A stretch of 64,000 nt of DNA from Sequoia sempervirens. Its lineage: Eukaryota > Streptophyta > Pinopsida > Cupressales > Cupressaceae. The notes beneath the pieces are model-generated. The model was not told the DNA's origin. It made no database searches and saw only the letters and a list, made by a program, of their open reading frames with translations. The translations under genes and the position numbers were made by a program. Of this stretch, positions 11,481-25,458 are shown in pieces (within the stretch, counting starts at the first letter, position 1; each line of letters begins with the position of its first letter). The stretch covers positions 38,930,176 through 38,994,175 of the forward strand of contig VDFB02000003.1 of assembly GCA_007258455.2 (NCBI GenBank), written 5' to 3'.

Positions 11481-12256
11481 AGTGAGCAGACAGAAAATCC
11501 TTTCTTCATGGATGGTCCTCCGCGAAAAGTGTAATCAATAATTCATACTTGCCAGAACATTTCAAGGGCCAGCATTCTATTTATGAGACATGTCGGAAGC
11601 CGAAATGGTTCCTCAGTGAAACCGCACATTCGAATGAATGTGAAATCTTCTCCAAGAAACCAGTCGCATTTCAAAGTGAAATTTTGCATCACTAATACAT
11701 TTGACTGCAAAATACGATGAAACTGTCCGACGAAATATGTAAAATAGGATGTTTGTCGGGTGCTTGTAAAATTTGATGTGATAATTTCCAATTTTTTGAA
11801 AGTTTATCCCCGACGTTCGTCGAACTTTCGACGAACCTGGGGTTCGTCGAAATGTCGGCTATCATTTTCATCGAATTTCTGACAAACATGAAAAATTAAA
11901 AAAAATCAAATTGTGGCCGACATAAAGAAAAGTGAGTTCGCGCCTGATTTATTGTGACAATGTTTTGCTCTACTTGAGATAGTTTGTGGAGAACCAAGGA
12001 CAATTTTCTTGGGAAAAATCAGAAAAAATCAAGAAGATATCACCAGGTTGAGGGTAGTCATTGTCTTTTTGCAGAATTCAGTTGTGAAGTTAGATTTGTA
12101 GTTCCAGGTTTGAAAATCATATTTTAAAGCAACATCTCATTAGATTTCATTTTTAGAGGTTAAGGGTTTTGAGAATTTCATGTCCAAATTTTGTTGTGTG
12201 GAATCACCATAAGATCACAATCGAGGAACAGATTCTTGTGACTGTAATTATGTGAT
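11481..12256. other. non-coding stretch
   Basis: Upstream flank of the pseudogene. Around 11700-11880 there is a cluster of short TTCGTCGAA/CGACGAA inverted words, but no gene. Confidence 0.4.
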
Positions 12257-12586
12257 CCATAACTCTATTGGTCATGTGGCACAGTTGTGCTATAACAAAT
12301 ACAGGATGCATTCATGTGTGACCCAAGTTTAATGTGGTTATGTTGTGATAGAAATGGAGGCACTCATATAATGTAGTTAATTCAGGTTGTATAATGTAGG
12401 TGTCAATCATCATTGGGTGCATTCAGGTTGTCTCAAGTTTAACAGGTTAGGATGTAATTATAGCATGATCAAAGAGTGATTACCTCTTGCTACAATAAAG
12501 AGCCTATAACTCTAGTTGATATGCAGAGTGGTTGTGTTATATCAATTATATAGTACATTCAAATGCAACCCATGTTTAATGGGCTA
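12257..12586 (+). repeat. degenerate direct repeat (about 85-bp unit)
   Basis: 12257-12341 and 12503-12586 align along their length (CCATAACTCTATTGGT against CCTATAACTCTAGTTGAT, then ATTCA..TG..ACCCAAGTTTAATG against ATTCAAATGCAACCCATGTTTAATG) at roughly 70% by eye. A partial third copy (GTGCATTCAGGTTG...CAAGTTTAA) lies near 12417-12445. Confidence 0.55.
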
Positions 12587-14469
12587 TTCTAGAGAGTGAT
12601 CAAGATTTTCTAAACCTTATGAATGTTACTTGACATATATTTGCATAATCTCAAATTCCTTTAGAGGCTTTTGAAGTATCAATGTATCCTATGTAGGGTT
12701 TAGAATTATTTCTTTTAATTAAAAAAAAAAAAATGATGTATTTCCCTGTAATTAGATAATGTGGAGATCTCCTAAATCTGCCCCAGCACACTATCCTCTT
12801 TGGCACTGTATTCATTACTCCAGCTACTAGGTTTTTGCATGTGACATCTTTAATATCTTCATGACTATGGCTTTTAAATAGATCTCAGTCTTTGCTTTAA
12901 TCCTTTTCATGGTAACCCTTGAGTTCCATAATCCACCTTCAATCTCTTCTAAGAACGTTGTCTTAAGCTAGACTGCATAGTATGCATATAAAGCAAGTCC
13001 TTCATACCTGCCATTGTTCCAAACCACCACTCACTGCCTTGCTTAAAATGTTGCCTCCATAAGCACAATAGCATGTTTTAAAATCATGGTTGCTAGTGAT
13101 TGACCATTAAGGTCACCACTTTCATCATGAAGATACAATGAGATTTTTGTCTTCAAACTCAAGGCATTATAGAAGATAACATTATGAATTGTTTGTTGTG
13201 TACGATTCAATTTTCTTGCACATTTACTACTTTGCTAACTTCCTTTAAGACTGGGTATTGCACCCTCAACTGCAATCTCAAACAGCTCACTCACTATCAC
13301 TTGAAGATTCTTTCATGAGCATCCTTCTATAAAATCAAACTATGCCCTATAGACTGCCTACTTACTACAGGGGACTCATTGTTTCATGGTATTGTAGTTC
13401 TTAAGATCCTTCAACCTTATTGACACTACTTCACAGTCCACAAGGTATTATTCACTATTTTCCCATCTTTGGTGAGTCTCAAAACACTGCTCAAACATGC
13501 AATCCACTACCTCCATTATACAATATTAATGGCTAAGAAGAAATATTGAACCTATGATTACCACTGTCACTTCATTTGGACAATCATTCCTTTATTGCAT
13601 TTGCCTTGTCTAACACTACCAAAACATTTGAAAACCCTTAAGGTCAGCAAGGGGGTAAGGAAACTCACTATTAAAATCTCCACTTTACTATACAAGGTTT
13701 GAGCTTTATTATCTTGTCATTGCTTAGCCTGTTTTTGACTGTCACATCTCAAGTGACTGTCATTCTTCTTACTGTAGATTGCATTTACAAATGTCACTAA
13801 GCTACATAGTGTGCTTGTTATTGGCTACAATCTTTAGATTGCAAGATTTTGTTATTACCTACAATGTCTCAATATTTTTGGTATTGCACCCTCACTAATC
13901 CGCTATAGTTATTGTTTATGTTTCTACGGAGGCCTAGGGTTTGTACCCTAATCATGCTTCTATTTTTTTTATTAGAGCTCTCTCAATGTTGAGGGCCCTA
14001 GGGATAAGCTCGTCATAAGAAGTGACACAGCAGCATCTTTTTAACTAAAAGGATAAATCTGTATTGACATTAGCAATGATGATTCGACTCGTTGTTCTTA
14101 GAATGGGGTCACTTGCTCTTACTAGCTCGCTACCTCCATTGTTGTAGGAATTTTGTGATCAAGTTCAATATTCTAATTTCTTTAGGAGTCTTAACGGTTG
14201 GAAATCATAGTAAAATCAGAATTTAATAAGTTTTGGAATTAGCATTATAAAGTGTTTTTTGGGGTCATTAACTTCAGACTATCTTCTCTTTTGCAGGGGT
14301 GGTTGCATGCCAAATTTTTTTGGTGTAAAATATCAGAATTATTAGACTATGTTACCTGTCTATGAATAAAAATTATTGGAATGTGAGTTTGATATTTTTT
14401 GAAGATCTAAAGAGTCAAGTTTATAAAGAAAAATCATGTCTATAATATTAGTCTAGAAACAAAAATGAA
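12587..14469. other. non-coding stretch to the scaffold gap
   Basis: I see no coding frame, repeat or element boundary. It includes a 13-A run at about 12721. It ends at the run of Ns. Confidence 0.5.
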
Positions 14470-14569
14470 NNNNNNNNNNNNNNNNNNNNNNNNNNNNNNN
14501 NNNNNNNNNNNNNNNNNNNNNNNNNNNNNNNNNNNNNNNNNNNNNNNNNNNNNNNNNNNNNNNNNNNNN
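14470..14569. other. assembly gap of exactly 100 N
   Basis: One hundred consecutive N characters, the conventional placeholder for a join of unknown size. The sequence resumes at 14570 with AAGGTTGTTGCC, which is the reverse complement of the bases ending at 9071. Confidence 0.99.
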
Positions 14570-14810
14570 AAGGTTGTTGCCAAAACAACGAACAAGTTCA
14601 TCCACTGCCACGCGGCTATCCTCCATGCTAGTGAGTGCGCTACCACACTGGACTGGACCGTGATTTTCATGCAGGCTAGGTTCTCCTAGCTAACTCAGAT
14701 GGGCTTACTCTACCCATTTCTTTCAAATGACTTAGTGGCTATTGCAGAGAAAATTGTAGTAAAGATTGGAGAGAAGCACCAAGACACATTCTCTTTCTAG
14801 AGCTTCAGTC
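14570..14810 (+). pseudogene. 3' fragment of the decayed coiled-coil gene (mirror copy)
   Basis: The plus strand continues the same frame as the left-arm pseudogene (KVVAKTTNKFIHCHAAILHA...), truncated at its upstream end by the scaffold gap. It shares the same in-frame stop after ARFS. It provides no independent evidence of function. Confidence 0.6.
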
Positions 14811-17800
14811 AACCCCCTACTACATAAGATATCGAGGGCGTCACACACCCAATAGCATGACTATTCTTTCAACTTGAGTTTGGGGCCGGTATATCCATGA
14901 TGTTTCCTTATAAAGAAATAATTGATCTGAGCGAAGCAAAAGAGAATCTGTGCGACATATCGACACCATCTGAGGTCGACTGGCTACCTCTACAGGCCAC
15001 TCTCTCTAAGCTTTAACTTCGTCGTCCAATGGATGGGACTCTGGTTTGCAAGCCAAATTTTTTTTTGGGTTCCTCATTCCATAGATGAAATTCCCCTAGT
15101 AGTCGCCAAAAGCTGTGAATGCTAAATTCCTCAAGCTCCCTTCAAGTGGTTTTTTTTTCACTAAATACCGACCTGCGCCTTATGCTTTTGAACCTCATTC
15201 ACTGTTACCACATGCCTGCTAGGCACTCACTATAGGGAATCCTTCCTTCACTCTCCTACCTTCTTCTGCCATGCTTCCACCTATTGTCATCGCAAGCACT
15301 TAAAGGTTGCTTCCCTTCACTTTTCAATCAGGCCAATTGAGCCCCATTTGTGTGTCATATATCTTTCATTTGCATACACTTTTTGGCAGACCCCATAGTT
15401 GGAACTGATGGTAAAGACTGCTCCACGTGTCTTCATCATGTATTTTTTCAACGCAAGGAGGAGGAATCAACGAACGAGCCCTGACCTATTGTCATGTGTC
15501 TTTTTCGCAAGGACTTCATCAAAGGGAAGGTGAAAGTGAGTAGGAGCCCCACCAGATTGCCACATATTCTAAACTGCCTTCATGGGTGAATGGCACATGT
15601 CTGCATGGGAGTTTGTTGGGACCACTGCCATTATTCGGAGGGGATGCATATGTTCGAGAAGCGACTACGTTCCATGGTCTGAATATTTTCTGTTGCAACG
15701 ATCGAAGGAAATAATTGCTACAGGCATCATTACTCGTGATACATGATCTTTTCTATTACTGGCTCGCTAGGCGGTGGGATTTTTAGCTATATATACTGCT
15801 TCTTCCTTTCAAAAATGAGTTCTGAATATACAAATAAATTAGGGAAAAGACACCAGGCCTTTTTTATTGCTTTTAGATTATTGTATAAGACTCTCAAACT
15901 GTGCCATTGTTCGGCCTTTCTATTTTCTTAAGCTATTTGATAAAAACATTATGTTGTGCCATTATTATCTTGAATTGTTTATTTGCAGAACTTCTATTAT
16001 TTCAATATAAGATTGCTAATTTATACCATGTCTTTTGACTCTTCTTTTCAATAAATGTATATGGGAATTATTTTATGCTATTAGATAAATTATTTAGGTT
16101 TTCATCTTTGATTTCTGTTATTCTAGGACATAGTAGATTGTTGAACAGGCCCTTAAATCGCATCCAAAAGATAGATTTATCATGCTTTACATCTAAACCT
16201 TGGTGCATCGCCTTAGTTAGATTGTTATTTTTTATATCTCCTTCCTTTTCCCATTCCAAACCCCAATTACAGAAGAAACCGACTTCTTTAAAAATCTGGA
16301 GGTCACTCAGTTTAGCGCAATTAGTCCCCCCATTAACTGAGTTTCCCATAAAGGCTATTATCTTGTCAATTTTTGGCATCAACAATCACTTCGATCAAAT
16401 ATATTAATTTCATATAACATACCATGTGCTTCACACACCTTGCTATCCTATATAAATTAAGCCAAGAAAACCATTACCATTTTTTAAACATGAATAAATT
16501 CATAAATATGGTCATTTCCTATTTCCTTGATAGTTAATTTACTATCTTATACCTAATTATTACTTGTGACATAGAAACTACTCATTAAATATTGTTTATA
16601 TTTCTTATAGGTTTCTAAGGAGATTTCATACATAAGAATAAATTTACATGATGATAATTTACAAGGTCAATTAATTTATGTGGAACCCCTTTTGTATCAT
16701 TTTATCTCTAAATATTTACTTTACATGCGTATTTGTGAGCGCAATAAAATTTAAAATACATGATCTTTAAAGAATTCACAAAAATATAAAAGTGGGGGAA
16801 AATTACATGGTAAATATGTATGCCTATGCCATTTACCATTTAGTTTTATGCCCATTTTAAGGAAATTTATTGATACATATATCAACAAATGACACAATCT
16901 TATTATAAACTTAGAATTAGTAATTTTCCCACCTAGATCCATTTCCATGGTTGTATGGTCAATATTACAATCATGGAATTAACTCAAACCTTTCAAAAAA
17001 TATTACAATCATGGACTTAACTCACACCTTTCAAAAAATTTAAAACTAAAAATTCTAATTAAGCTTACTAGTACCCATTGATTTTTTGAATTATGTTGGT
17101 TGATGAAGGGCTATCCCATCCAACACCCACACATAACACAACTATATTAAAAAAACAAAATCTAGAAGGAAAACAACCCACTTTTTATTTCTTCCAAAAA
17201 AATAAAATTACAAATTAAAATTACAATGCTATAGCCACATAGGCTTACCTCACTACAAAAAAATAACTTTATCATAAAACTCTATAGTTCAAAGCCACAA
17301 TCTACACTAATGGAGGTTCCTCCTATAGCCTCTATTTAAACGTTTATTTGACACCAATAACTACCTTAGAATGTTTTGGAAAGTGTAACTCCCCCTTTTG
17401 TTTTGGAACCAAAAATTCCAACTTTTCATTTTCTCACCTAAGAAGATATTTCATTTGAAATTCAACTTTTGGTAGCATAGCTTTCGAGAGCCATAAATTT
17501 TGACTTCCGTGTCTAATTTTCTATTATAATATATTGTTGGAAATATCTTGAAGAGATATTTAATGTCAAAATGATCTAAAGACTATTTTGTCCACTTTTT
17601 GAGCTTTTTTGAGGCTTCTAAGAGCTTCAAATTTAAGTTTGAAACTTATTGGAGATTTTTTTTTGTGATGAAAATTTTAATATCTCCTAAATAATATAGG
17701 ATATTGAGATGATTCTTTTTCCATTGGATTCATTTTTCAATTCCACTCCTTGGTGTAATTTTTAGGTCAATACATGTTCATTTATATTAAATTACTAAAA

Positions 17801-18408
17801 AAGGGTGACTATTTTTGGCCTTTTTGGACTTCTAACTATCTTACACCCCTTAAGTGTCATCATGGAACTCAAAACAATTAAATAAAGGATTTTTTTTTTG
17901 GGTGATGCAAGATTTCCCTTACACCATTGAATACTCCTACATCATTGGCTAAGTAAACATTTTATGAAATTTGATACATTATGTGATTATATTTAAAGGA
18001 AAATATTAGAATTAATTTAACATATTATCATCTCTCATTCTAGATAATTAAAGGAGAAATCAATAAAGAAACTTTTGGATTTAGTGTATTAAAAAGAGTA
18101 ACAAATTTGCATACATCATTCTAGGGCCTGTGTCTATTATTTTTAACATCTTACACACATTTATGAGGGTTGAACTAGCATAAAATATTTACTTGTGACA
18201 CATAAACCATTATAGGTATTTGAAAGAACATCCAAAATATGTGTGTGCAACTCTAACATAAAAAACATGTAAAGGCATACATGATATTGATACCACTTAT
18301 GTGGTCAATTTACAATCACTTCATTCAAGAGGTTCAATTAACATATCATAATTTGGATAGAGGACTCAAATTTCCTTCAAATCACATTTGATAAAATATT
18401 ACCATAAT
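14811..18408. other. mirror of 5233-8830, non-coding
   Basis: Holds the mirror of the 38-bp tandem duplication at 16963-17038 and of the weak 105-aa frame at 16068-16385 (minus). Nothing else is visible. Confidence 0.5.
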
Positions 18409-18413
18409 AAAAT

Positions 18414-21134
18414 TGTAGACACTAATTTAAACAAACTTCAAACAATGAACCATATTAGTATTGTTAGTCTGTTTAAAGCAAGTAAAACTAGCATCTCTAT
18501 GAAATATTGAATCATACTAAATAATGCAAACCAAGCACTAAAATACCAAGGAGACTAATTGAAAGCATGTGAAGTATGTTCAAACCTATCCCATAGTGGA
18601 TTGGTGCTACTTTGATGTGGAAAGTAGCCCTTTCCCAATCCTTGATAAGCTCTTGGATGATGGATGAAATGTGGATGATGAGTGATCAAGATGAAGTGAA
18701 AAATGAATGTGTATCAAGTTGTGGAGGATTAATACAATAGAGGAGGCCTCTATTTATAAGAAAGTATGATGGAGGAATGCAAAACATGGAGGATGTGGGA
18801 CAAAACATGAGCCAATGACAAGATGCCAATTGTCAAGATGTGAGAGGATGAAGGTTGTGCACATTTTGATCAATGTGCCAAAGAGGGGGAGATTTGAAAT
18901 TTAAAAGGTGGCTTGTTGGAGGGAGAATGAAGAGTATTAAATGCCAAGTGGGAGATATGTAAGAGACAATGTAAGAGGAGTTAAATGCTATGTTCAAGGA
19001 CAAGACACTTGGGAGGGAAAATTCAAATTTTGGGAATATTCCCTCTTTGATGCCTTTTTGAATGAAAAAGGAAGATTAAATAAATCAATTAAATTGATTT
19101 ATTTGCACAAGTTGCAAAATCTAGAGGATTGGAGTGATTAGAATTAGGATTAATCATGGTTTGATTAATTTAAGTTAAGATTAGGTGATTTTGACTTTTG
19201 ACTTAGATACTTGGATTTATTTAAATCAAATGGGAGGAAATTGATGCATTAGTAATTTAATTAAATAAATTTGATTTATTTAATTAAATGAGAAACATTT
19301 GAAGATAATTAAATAAAATTGATTTATTTAATTTAAGGAGGAGGACTTGGGATTTAATTAAACAAAAGATGATTTATTTAATTAAAGAGGGAAAATGATG
19401 AATTTTAATTAGATGAAGATGATTAAAATGGTTAGTAGAGGGATGATTAAGGATGAAATGAAATTAGTAAATCTAGATTAGGTGCCTATATATTTTACGT
19501 GTCTACATTTTGCCCCTCTTTGAAGCAATGTACTTGCTACGTTGGTTCAAAGATTAAATTGTCAAGATCGAAATTAAAAAAAAATCTAATTTTTTCAGAT
19601 GCCCCAGTGGAAAGAAGTATACTGGTACATTGCCCCCTCGAGAGATCAAGCGAAAAAATTGATTTGAGGGTCGATATCGTGACAAAGAAGTTCAATATGG
19701 ACATATGGATGGTTATGATGATGATGCAAATGAGATGGTTTCAAGATGCTTAGAATAACCAATCTATATTATCCTAAACAACTTAAAATGATGATGTACT
19801 GCATTTGAGATGGATGATGTGATATGCTATGATTATGAGATTTATGTATGCTAATGATTTACTCCTTCTATCACCATTTGTAAGCACCACAAATCTGCAA
19901 ATAACTTAAACTTCAACACTCATTAGCATGGGTTAGTTCAAACTATGCAAACATAATAGTGCTCCTATGAAATAATCCATCATGCCTCATAATGTAAATA
20001 AAATAACATAGACTAATTGAAAGCTTAAAGAAGCATAATGCATACCTATTCCATAGTGGATTGGTGCCACTTTGATATGAAAAGTGCCCCTTTCCCAATC
20101 CTTTGACAAGCCAAATGATGAAGATGCTATGAACTCAAGTGAAAATAATGGACTTATGCATAAGAGTGTGGATTCAAAATGCATAACTTGTGAATCTAAA
20201 ATAAGGAGAAAAGCCTCTTATTTATAGATGAGATTGAGAGAAGGAGAGGCAAAATGGATGAATTTGGGACTAATCCTCAACCAATATCCAAATGCCACTT
20301 GTCAAGATGTGAGAGGATGAAGGTTGAGCACATTTTGACAAATGTGCCAATAAATGATATTAGGTGGCTTTTCAAATTTGAAAGTTGGCTTATTGGAGGG
20401 AGAAAAGAGGGTCTTAAATGCCAAGTGGGAGACATGTAAGAGAGGGGTTAAATGCTTTGTTGGAAGGACACATCCCTTTTGGAGGGATTTTCAAATTTGG
20501 AAGAATATTCTCTTTTTATGTCATGTTGAGAGAAAATAGGGATTTAATAAATCAATTAAATGTATTTTCATGTGCAAGTGGCCAAATCTAGAGGATTGGA
20601 GTGATTAGGATTATGATTAATCATGGTTTGATTAATTTAAGTGAAGATTAGGTGATTTTGACTTTTGACTTAGATTTTAGGATTGATTTAAATTAAATGG
20701 GAGGAATAAGGAGATGTTAGTGATTTAATTAAATAAATTTGATTTATTTAATTAAATGAAGAACTTTAGAAGTTAATTAAATAAGATTGATTTATTTAAT
20801 TAAAGGGGGACTTTAGGATTGATTTATGATTTAATTAAATAAAATTGATTTATTTAATTAAAGAGGAGAATATGATTTAATCAAATAAAATGATATATTT
20901 AATTAAAAGATGAACATTATATTTAATTAAATAAAGTGATTTATTTAATTAAGAGAAGATAATGATTTAATCAGATAAAGTTGATTTATTTGATTAAAAG
21001 AGGAAAATAAGATGATTTAATTAAATAAGGAATATTTAATTAACTGGTTAGTAAAGAAGTGATCAAGGAAGAATCGAAGTTAGTTAATCGATATCAAGTG
21101 TATGATGTCGCCCAGGATATTTTTAGTGTCTACA
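18414..21134 (-). mobile_element. mirror copy of the non-coding LTR retrotransposon
   Basis: LTRs lie at 18414-19507 and 19879-21134, with target-site duplication AAAAT at 18409-18413 and 21135-21139 (complement of ATTTT). Same flanks and same duplication as the left copy mean it was copied with its surroundings and did not insert independently. Confidence 0.9.
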
Positions 21135-21748
21135 AAAATAAATGAATTGAAAACATTTACCAACTTAATCATGATCCTAGAGAGCTTCCTAAGATCCTTG
21201 AACTCCCAATGGTGGTTCCACATCACCCAACTACGTGGTACTCTTAGGTCCACTCCCACCATGCTAGGATATAGTCACACGAGCCATAAGAACACTCACA
21301 CCAAAAACATGGGAGAAGGATTACACACACCATACACAACATACACATAACATACACACAATCCAAGAATCACTCAATTAGCATCACATGATGGATAAGA
21401 ATATATATTCATTGGGCACAAAGACCAATGGAAAAAAAAGATACTCTCATTGGGCACAATCACAAATATAAAAAACAAGAAACTCTCATTTAATGACATA
21501 AGGATAAGATGCTAGAGAGGAGGTAGAGAGTGTCATCGCAAAGATCAAAGGGATGGCTAAGCAAAGTTGAGTATGAATCAACTCACCCACACGAGGAACC
21601 CAAATAGAAAGACCTAATGCTCTCAGAGTGGTCATGCCTCCTATGCTCATACCAGGCCTATACGAGTGCTCTAGCTATTCTATATGCGTCATTATCTTGT
21701 TTTTTTTAAAAATTTCCCCATGTCATTAGTTATGATCCTATCAGCGAG

Positions 21749-24256
21749 ACTCTTCACTTGTCATATTGTCAAGCCCCTTTGTGCCCTGACCAATGTCAAG
21801 ATCCACTCCCCAATGAATCTCTAGTACCTTCATCCTAGGTTCTTCATGACTCATCACAATTAAGCTTGACACATAAAACAAGGCACAAAAGATGGAATAC
21901 AAAATTTTGAACATGATCTTAAAATGATCCTTACAAAAATCCACGGAGACATGAAATCCACCAATCTAAAAAATCCAATTTGAATTTTAAAATTCAAATT
22001 TTACTAATTATGTTTGCATGCAAAAACTAGAAATTTTCTTTATACTCCATTAATGAAGCTTAATTTTTTCTATTTTTCAAAAACATAAATCTTCAAAAAA
22101 TGAAAAGTATCCTTTTGGTTAAAATGTGAACAACACCCAATTCATGCAATAAAATTCAAATCTTGGGCATTTAAAAAAAAAAAATGGCATAGTGAGGGTA
22201 CAAAATGATATTTTTCTAAAATTTAAATAAATTTAAAATCTAATCTAATGCTCCATATTGCAAAGTATAAAGTAATTCATATGCTCCCTTAAGGGTGAGC
22301 ATGTCACCCAAAGAAAAACAAAGCACAAGAATAAAGGAGAGAAATAAATCTACCTCCATATGCAATCACAAAAAAATGAAGAACAAATTGAAGAAGTTGA
22401 GCCCCCACGCACCAATCAATCTTGCATGCAACCAATTCCATCCAATTCCAAGCTTTCACAATTTCAAAATGATCAAAATCCACCCAAATTAAAAAATTTG
22501 AGAGGGGTTTTGGAGAGCATTTTCCTTCCAAACTGTCAATTTTTAAAAAAGACTTTACATTCTCCTTTTTTAACCTTTTTCCATTTTTTCCCCTATTTTC
22601 TAATTTTCACTTTTTGTTATTTTCTTTATTCATATTTTTCCATCTTTTTCCCTAAATTTGTTTAAGAAAAATAAAACACACCGCATTAATTCATTTGCAA
22701 TATATTTAATCAAATGATTAAATTGAATATTTTTATATATGCATTCCCAACCCAAAGAATTTTTGAAAATAATTAAATTAACCTATCTTCCCCCTTTTTA
22801 ACACAAAAATAATTCATAGGATGACATATGTAGTCATTTAATTTCCTAAAAATCTATTAACGAACAATCAAGGAAATTAAACCATTAATCAAATTGAACA
22901 ATTACTAGTAACTCACAACATGAACGGACTTTGGAATCACCTCTTATTAAAATTAATGTTACCTCAAGGTTAAACATGACATATCCCATACTTGATAAAT
23001 CAAGGAATAACAATAGGAAGACCCAGTGCACATCCCCAAAATAACCACCATTGGGGAATAGTTCAAAACTGTACAACCAAGTGGATAAATAATTGTGTAC
23101 TTATATCCACTCAACACATTCCAAGCATACTTTCTTAATAAATAATAGCCAAAGTATAGCATAATCACCCAATGGGGTACACCATAAAAAAAATGTAAAT
23201 CAGTGCATATAGCATGTCATAAAATTGTGATAACATTTATTCACAACAATAATAATAATATGCATATCCATAACTAAAGCATCAAGATAAACCAAACATA
23301 TAAGCATCACACACATATCAAGAAATACCACAACAATAAAAGTCCTCGCAAGGGACTTGGCATATTACCACACATGTATCTCAATGCATACCAAACACCA
23401 ACAATCAACATGTTGAAAAACCCCATCTCAAAACATGTAGGTGGTCCAAACACACCATACAAAGCAAGAATAGAAGGCACAAACAAAAATCACAATGAAA
23501 ATGGTGTTCAAGCTAAAACACCAATAAATACCCAAGAATCAATCACAAGCACAAGCTATACATCTCATAATGCATAGTAGGAAAAAATGTCAAATTTGCA
23601 AACGCGAAGGAAATTACAAATCTTATTATTGAAATTCAATAAAGATCTATGATATCCCATTTTTATGTGTTTCATGTTGTTTTTATGTGATTTTAGTAAA
23701 GTCACATGATTTAACAACATTTAATTAGGTTTTTAGACTATTCCCTACATTAAGCAATGGATAGGAGAATGGTTGAACATAATTGTGTGTAAGATAATGT
23801 TAACGAGTTGGTCAAATCTAGTAGAAAATAAAATTATCTTTTGTTTAGCTATCATATTTTGAATGAATTATTTAAAAACATGATCCTAACCTTGTTTAAA
23901 AATAGATCACATAAATTGAATAGATGAGATCAAGAGATTCAATGGTGGTTGGAGAGATAAGGAATCAACTTGTTACACTTATAAAGACAAGATTCTCACT
24001 CTCCACGATACTGATGTATGAAAATAACCCTTTGTTTATCTTCAAAAAATTCAACCATGTTTAAATCTCTTCATAGAATCAAATATATTCAAGAAGAGAG
24101 AATTAAACCACTTTTTGAATGTTCAATTCTCAATGGGATCATTTTTTATTTATATATTCCTAATCCTAATGAAGTATTTGTTGACCTCGGTGGCATCTTT
24201 GGTTGCAATTGTGTCAAATAGGTATATGAAAGGTTTCAAGGTGATTGACATGATAA
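21749..24256. other. AT-rich non-coding stretch
   Basis: I see no coding frame, RNA gene or element ends. A C/T-rich segment lies at about 22540-22660 and a short AATAATAATAATA run near 23248. Confidence 0.45.
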
Positions 24257-25267
24257 TTTAAGGGCTGCAACACCCTTCAAAAACTACCTTAAAACCCTTT
24301 TAAAATCTCCACAAACATTTAGTTAAACAATTAGCAACAATGCTCTAGAATTTAGAAATTTGGATTTGCACATATGCACTCTTAATTGCAATAAAAGGAA
24401 TGATGGATTACATCAATAAATCAGTCAATATGGACTCATAAAAGCAGCTAAAAATAAAATACATTCATTAAACATGTCATTAAATTACCACAACAAGGTT
24501 TCAAGCTCAAACAGTGAGAGCTTATGCCAAACAATGCATTCTCCAGCACCTAGGATCCTCCTTTAGCGTCTTAAACTTGCCTCTTTCAATCTAGAATTGA
24601 TATGGACTGTGGTATAACAGTCCCAAAACTGAAATAAAACCTTCAAACAACCTCCTCCATGAATTCCATGCCTTATTCTATGACTTTTCTTATTTTTTTC
24701 AAAAACTTCACTCAGAAAATGACCTCCTTTTCCAAAATTTTCACCATTTCCATGAATGTTTTCACATTAATTTTTCCTTCTTCTCCAAAATTAAAGACCT
24801 TTTCTGAGCTTCCCAATTAATTCCCACCAAAAATCTAAAAATAAAAAAACATTAAAATCCAACCAATCAAAATCATAACTCTCAGCAACCATTGGTTTGA
24901 CCATTTTCACCCAAAAAGGCCAAAATCCAAGATTGGCTAACCTTAGCATCCACTTCCCCCTGTCCCTACTTTTTAGGGATTTTTAAAATGTATTTTAAAA
25001 TATTATTTTATTCAATTTCCACACCTTATGAATTCATTTTCAAGGGTTTAAAAATTGGAAAATCAAAATTACATTATTACTCTACTTTTTCACCTTGTCA
25101 ATGCTTTTCATGCTTTTTGATCACTTCACACAAGGATAAATGAAATTAATCATTCCAACATTATTTTTCACCAAATAATCCATCTCAAAATCAAAATTTA
25201 AAAATTGAAACAAAATTTTAACCTTCAAACCAATACAAGATTGCACATAGCCATGGATGCTCTTGCA
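24257..25267 (-). repeat. 3' LTR of the gag-protease element
   Basis: Plus strand begins TTTAAGGGCTGCAACACCC (the right copy has the expected TG start) and ends CATGGATGCTCTTGCA. It aligns along its length with 27752-28749 with scattered substitutions. Confidence 0.82.
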
Positions 25268-25458
25268 CCAAACACCCACGGTAGAAAGAAATGTTTCATG
25301 AGTGTGACTCATAAACATTTGTAGATTCCATGCTCAAACTGAATCCATCTTCCCACCTTTTCCAATTTAACATTATTTCTCACATATCCCTGCAACTTGA
25401 TATCTCTTCCATCCTTCATTCTTCTTCTCTTTCTCCCTCTTTTCACATAATTCATCTC

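Larger units (their letters stand above)
14570..21748 (-). repeat. right arm of 7.2-kb inverted repeat
   Basis: Reverse complement of 1893-9071, collinear throughout. It starts at the first base after the scaffold gap and ends at 21748, beyond which the sequence is unrelated to that left of 1893. Its contents duplicate the left arm in mirror order. Confidence 0.97.

Noticed and set aside
14440..14689. Frames containing X residues across the gap
   Set aside because: They are translations through the 100 N placeholder.
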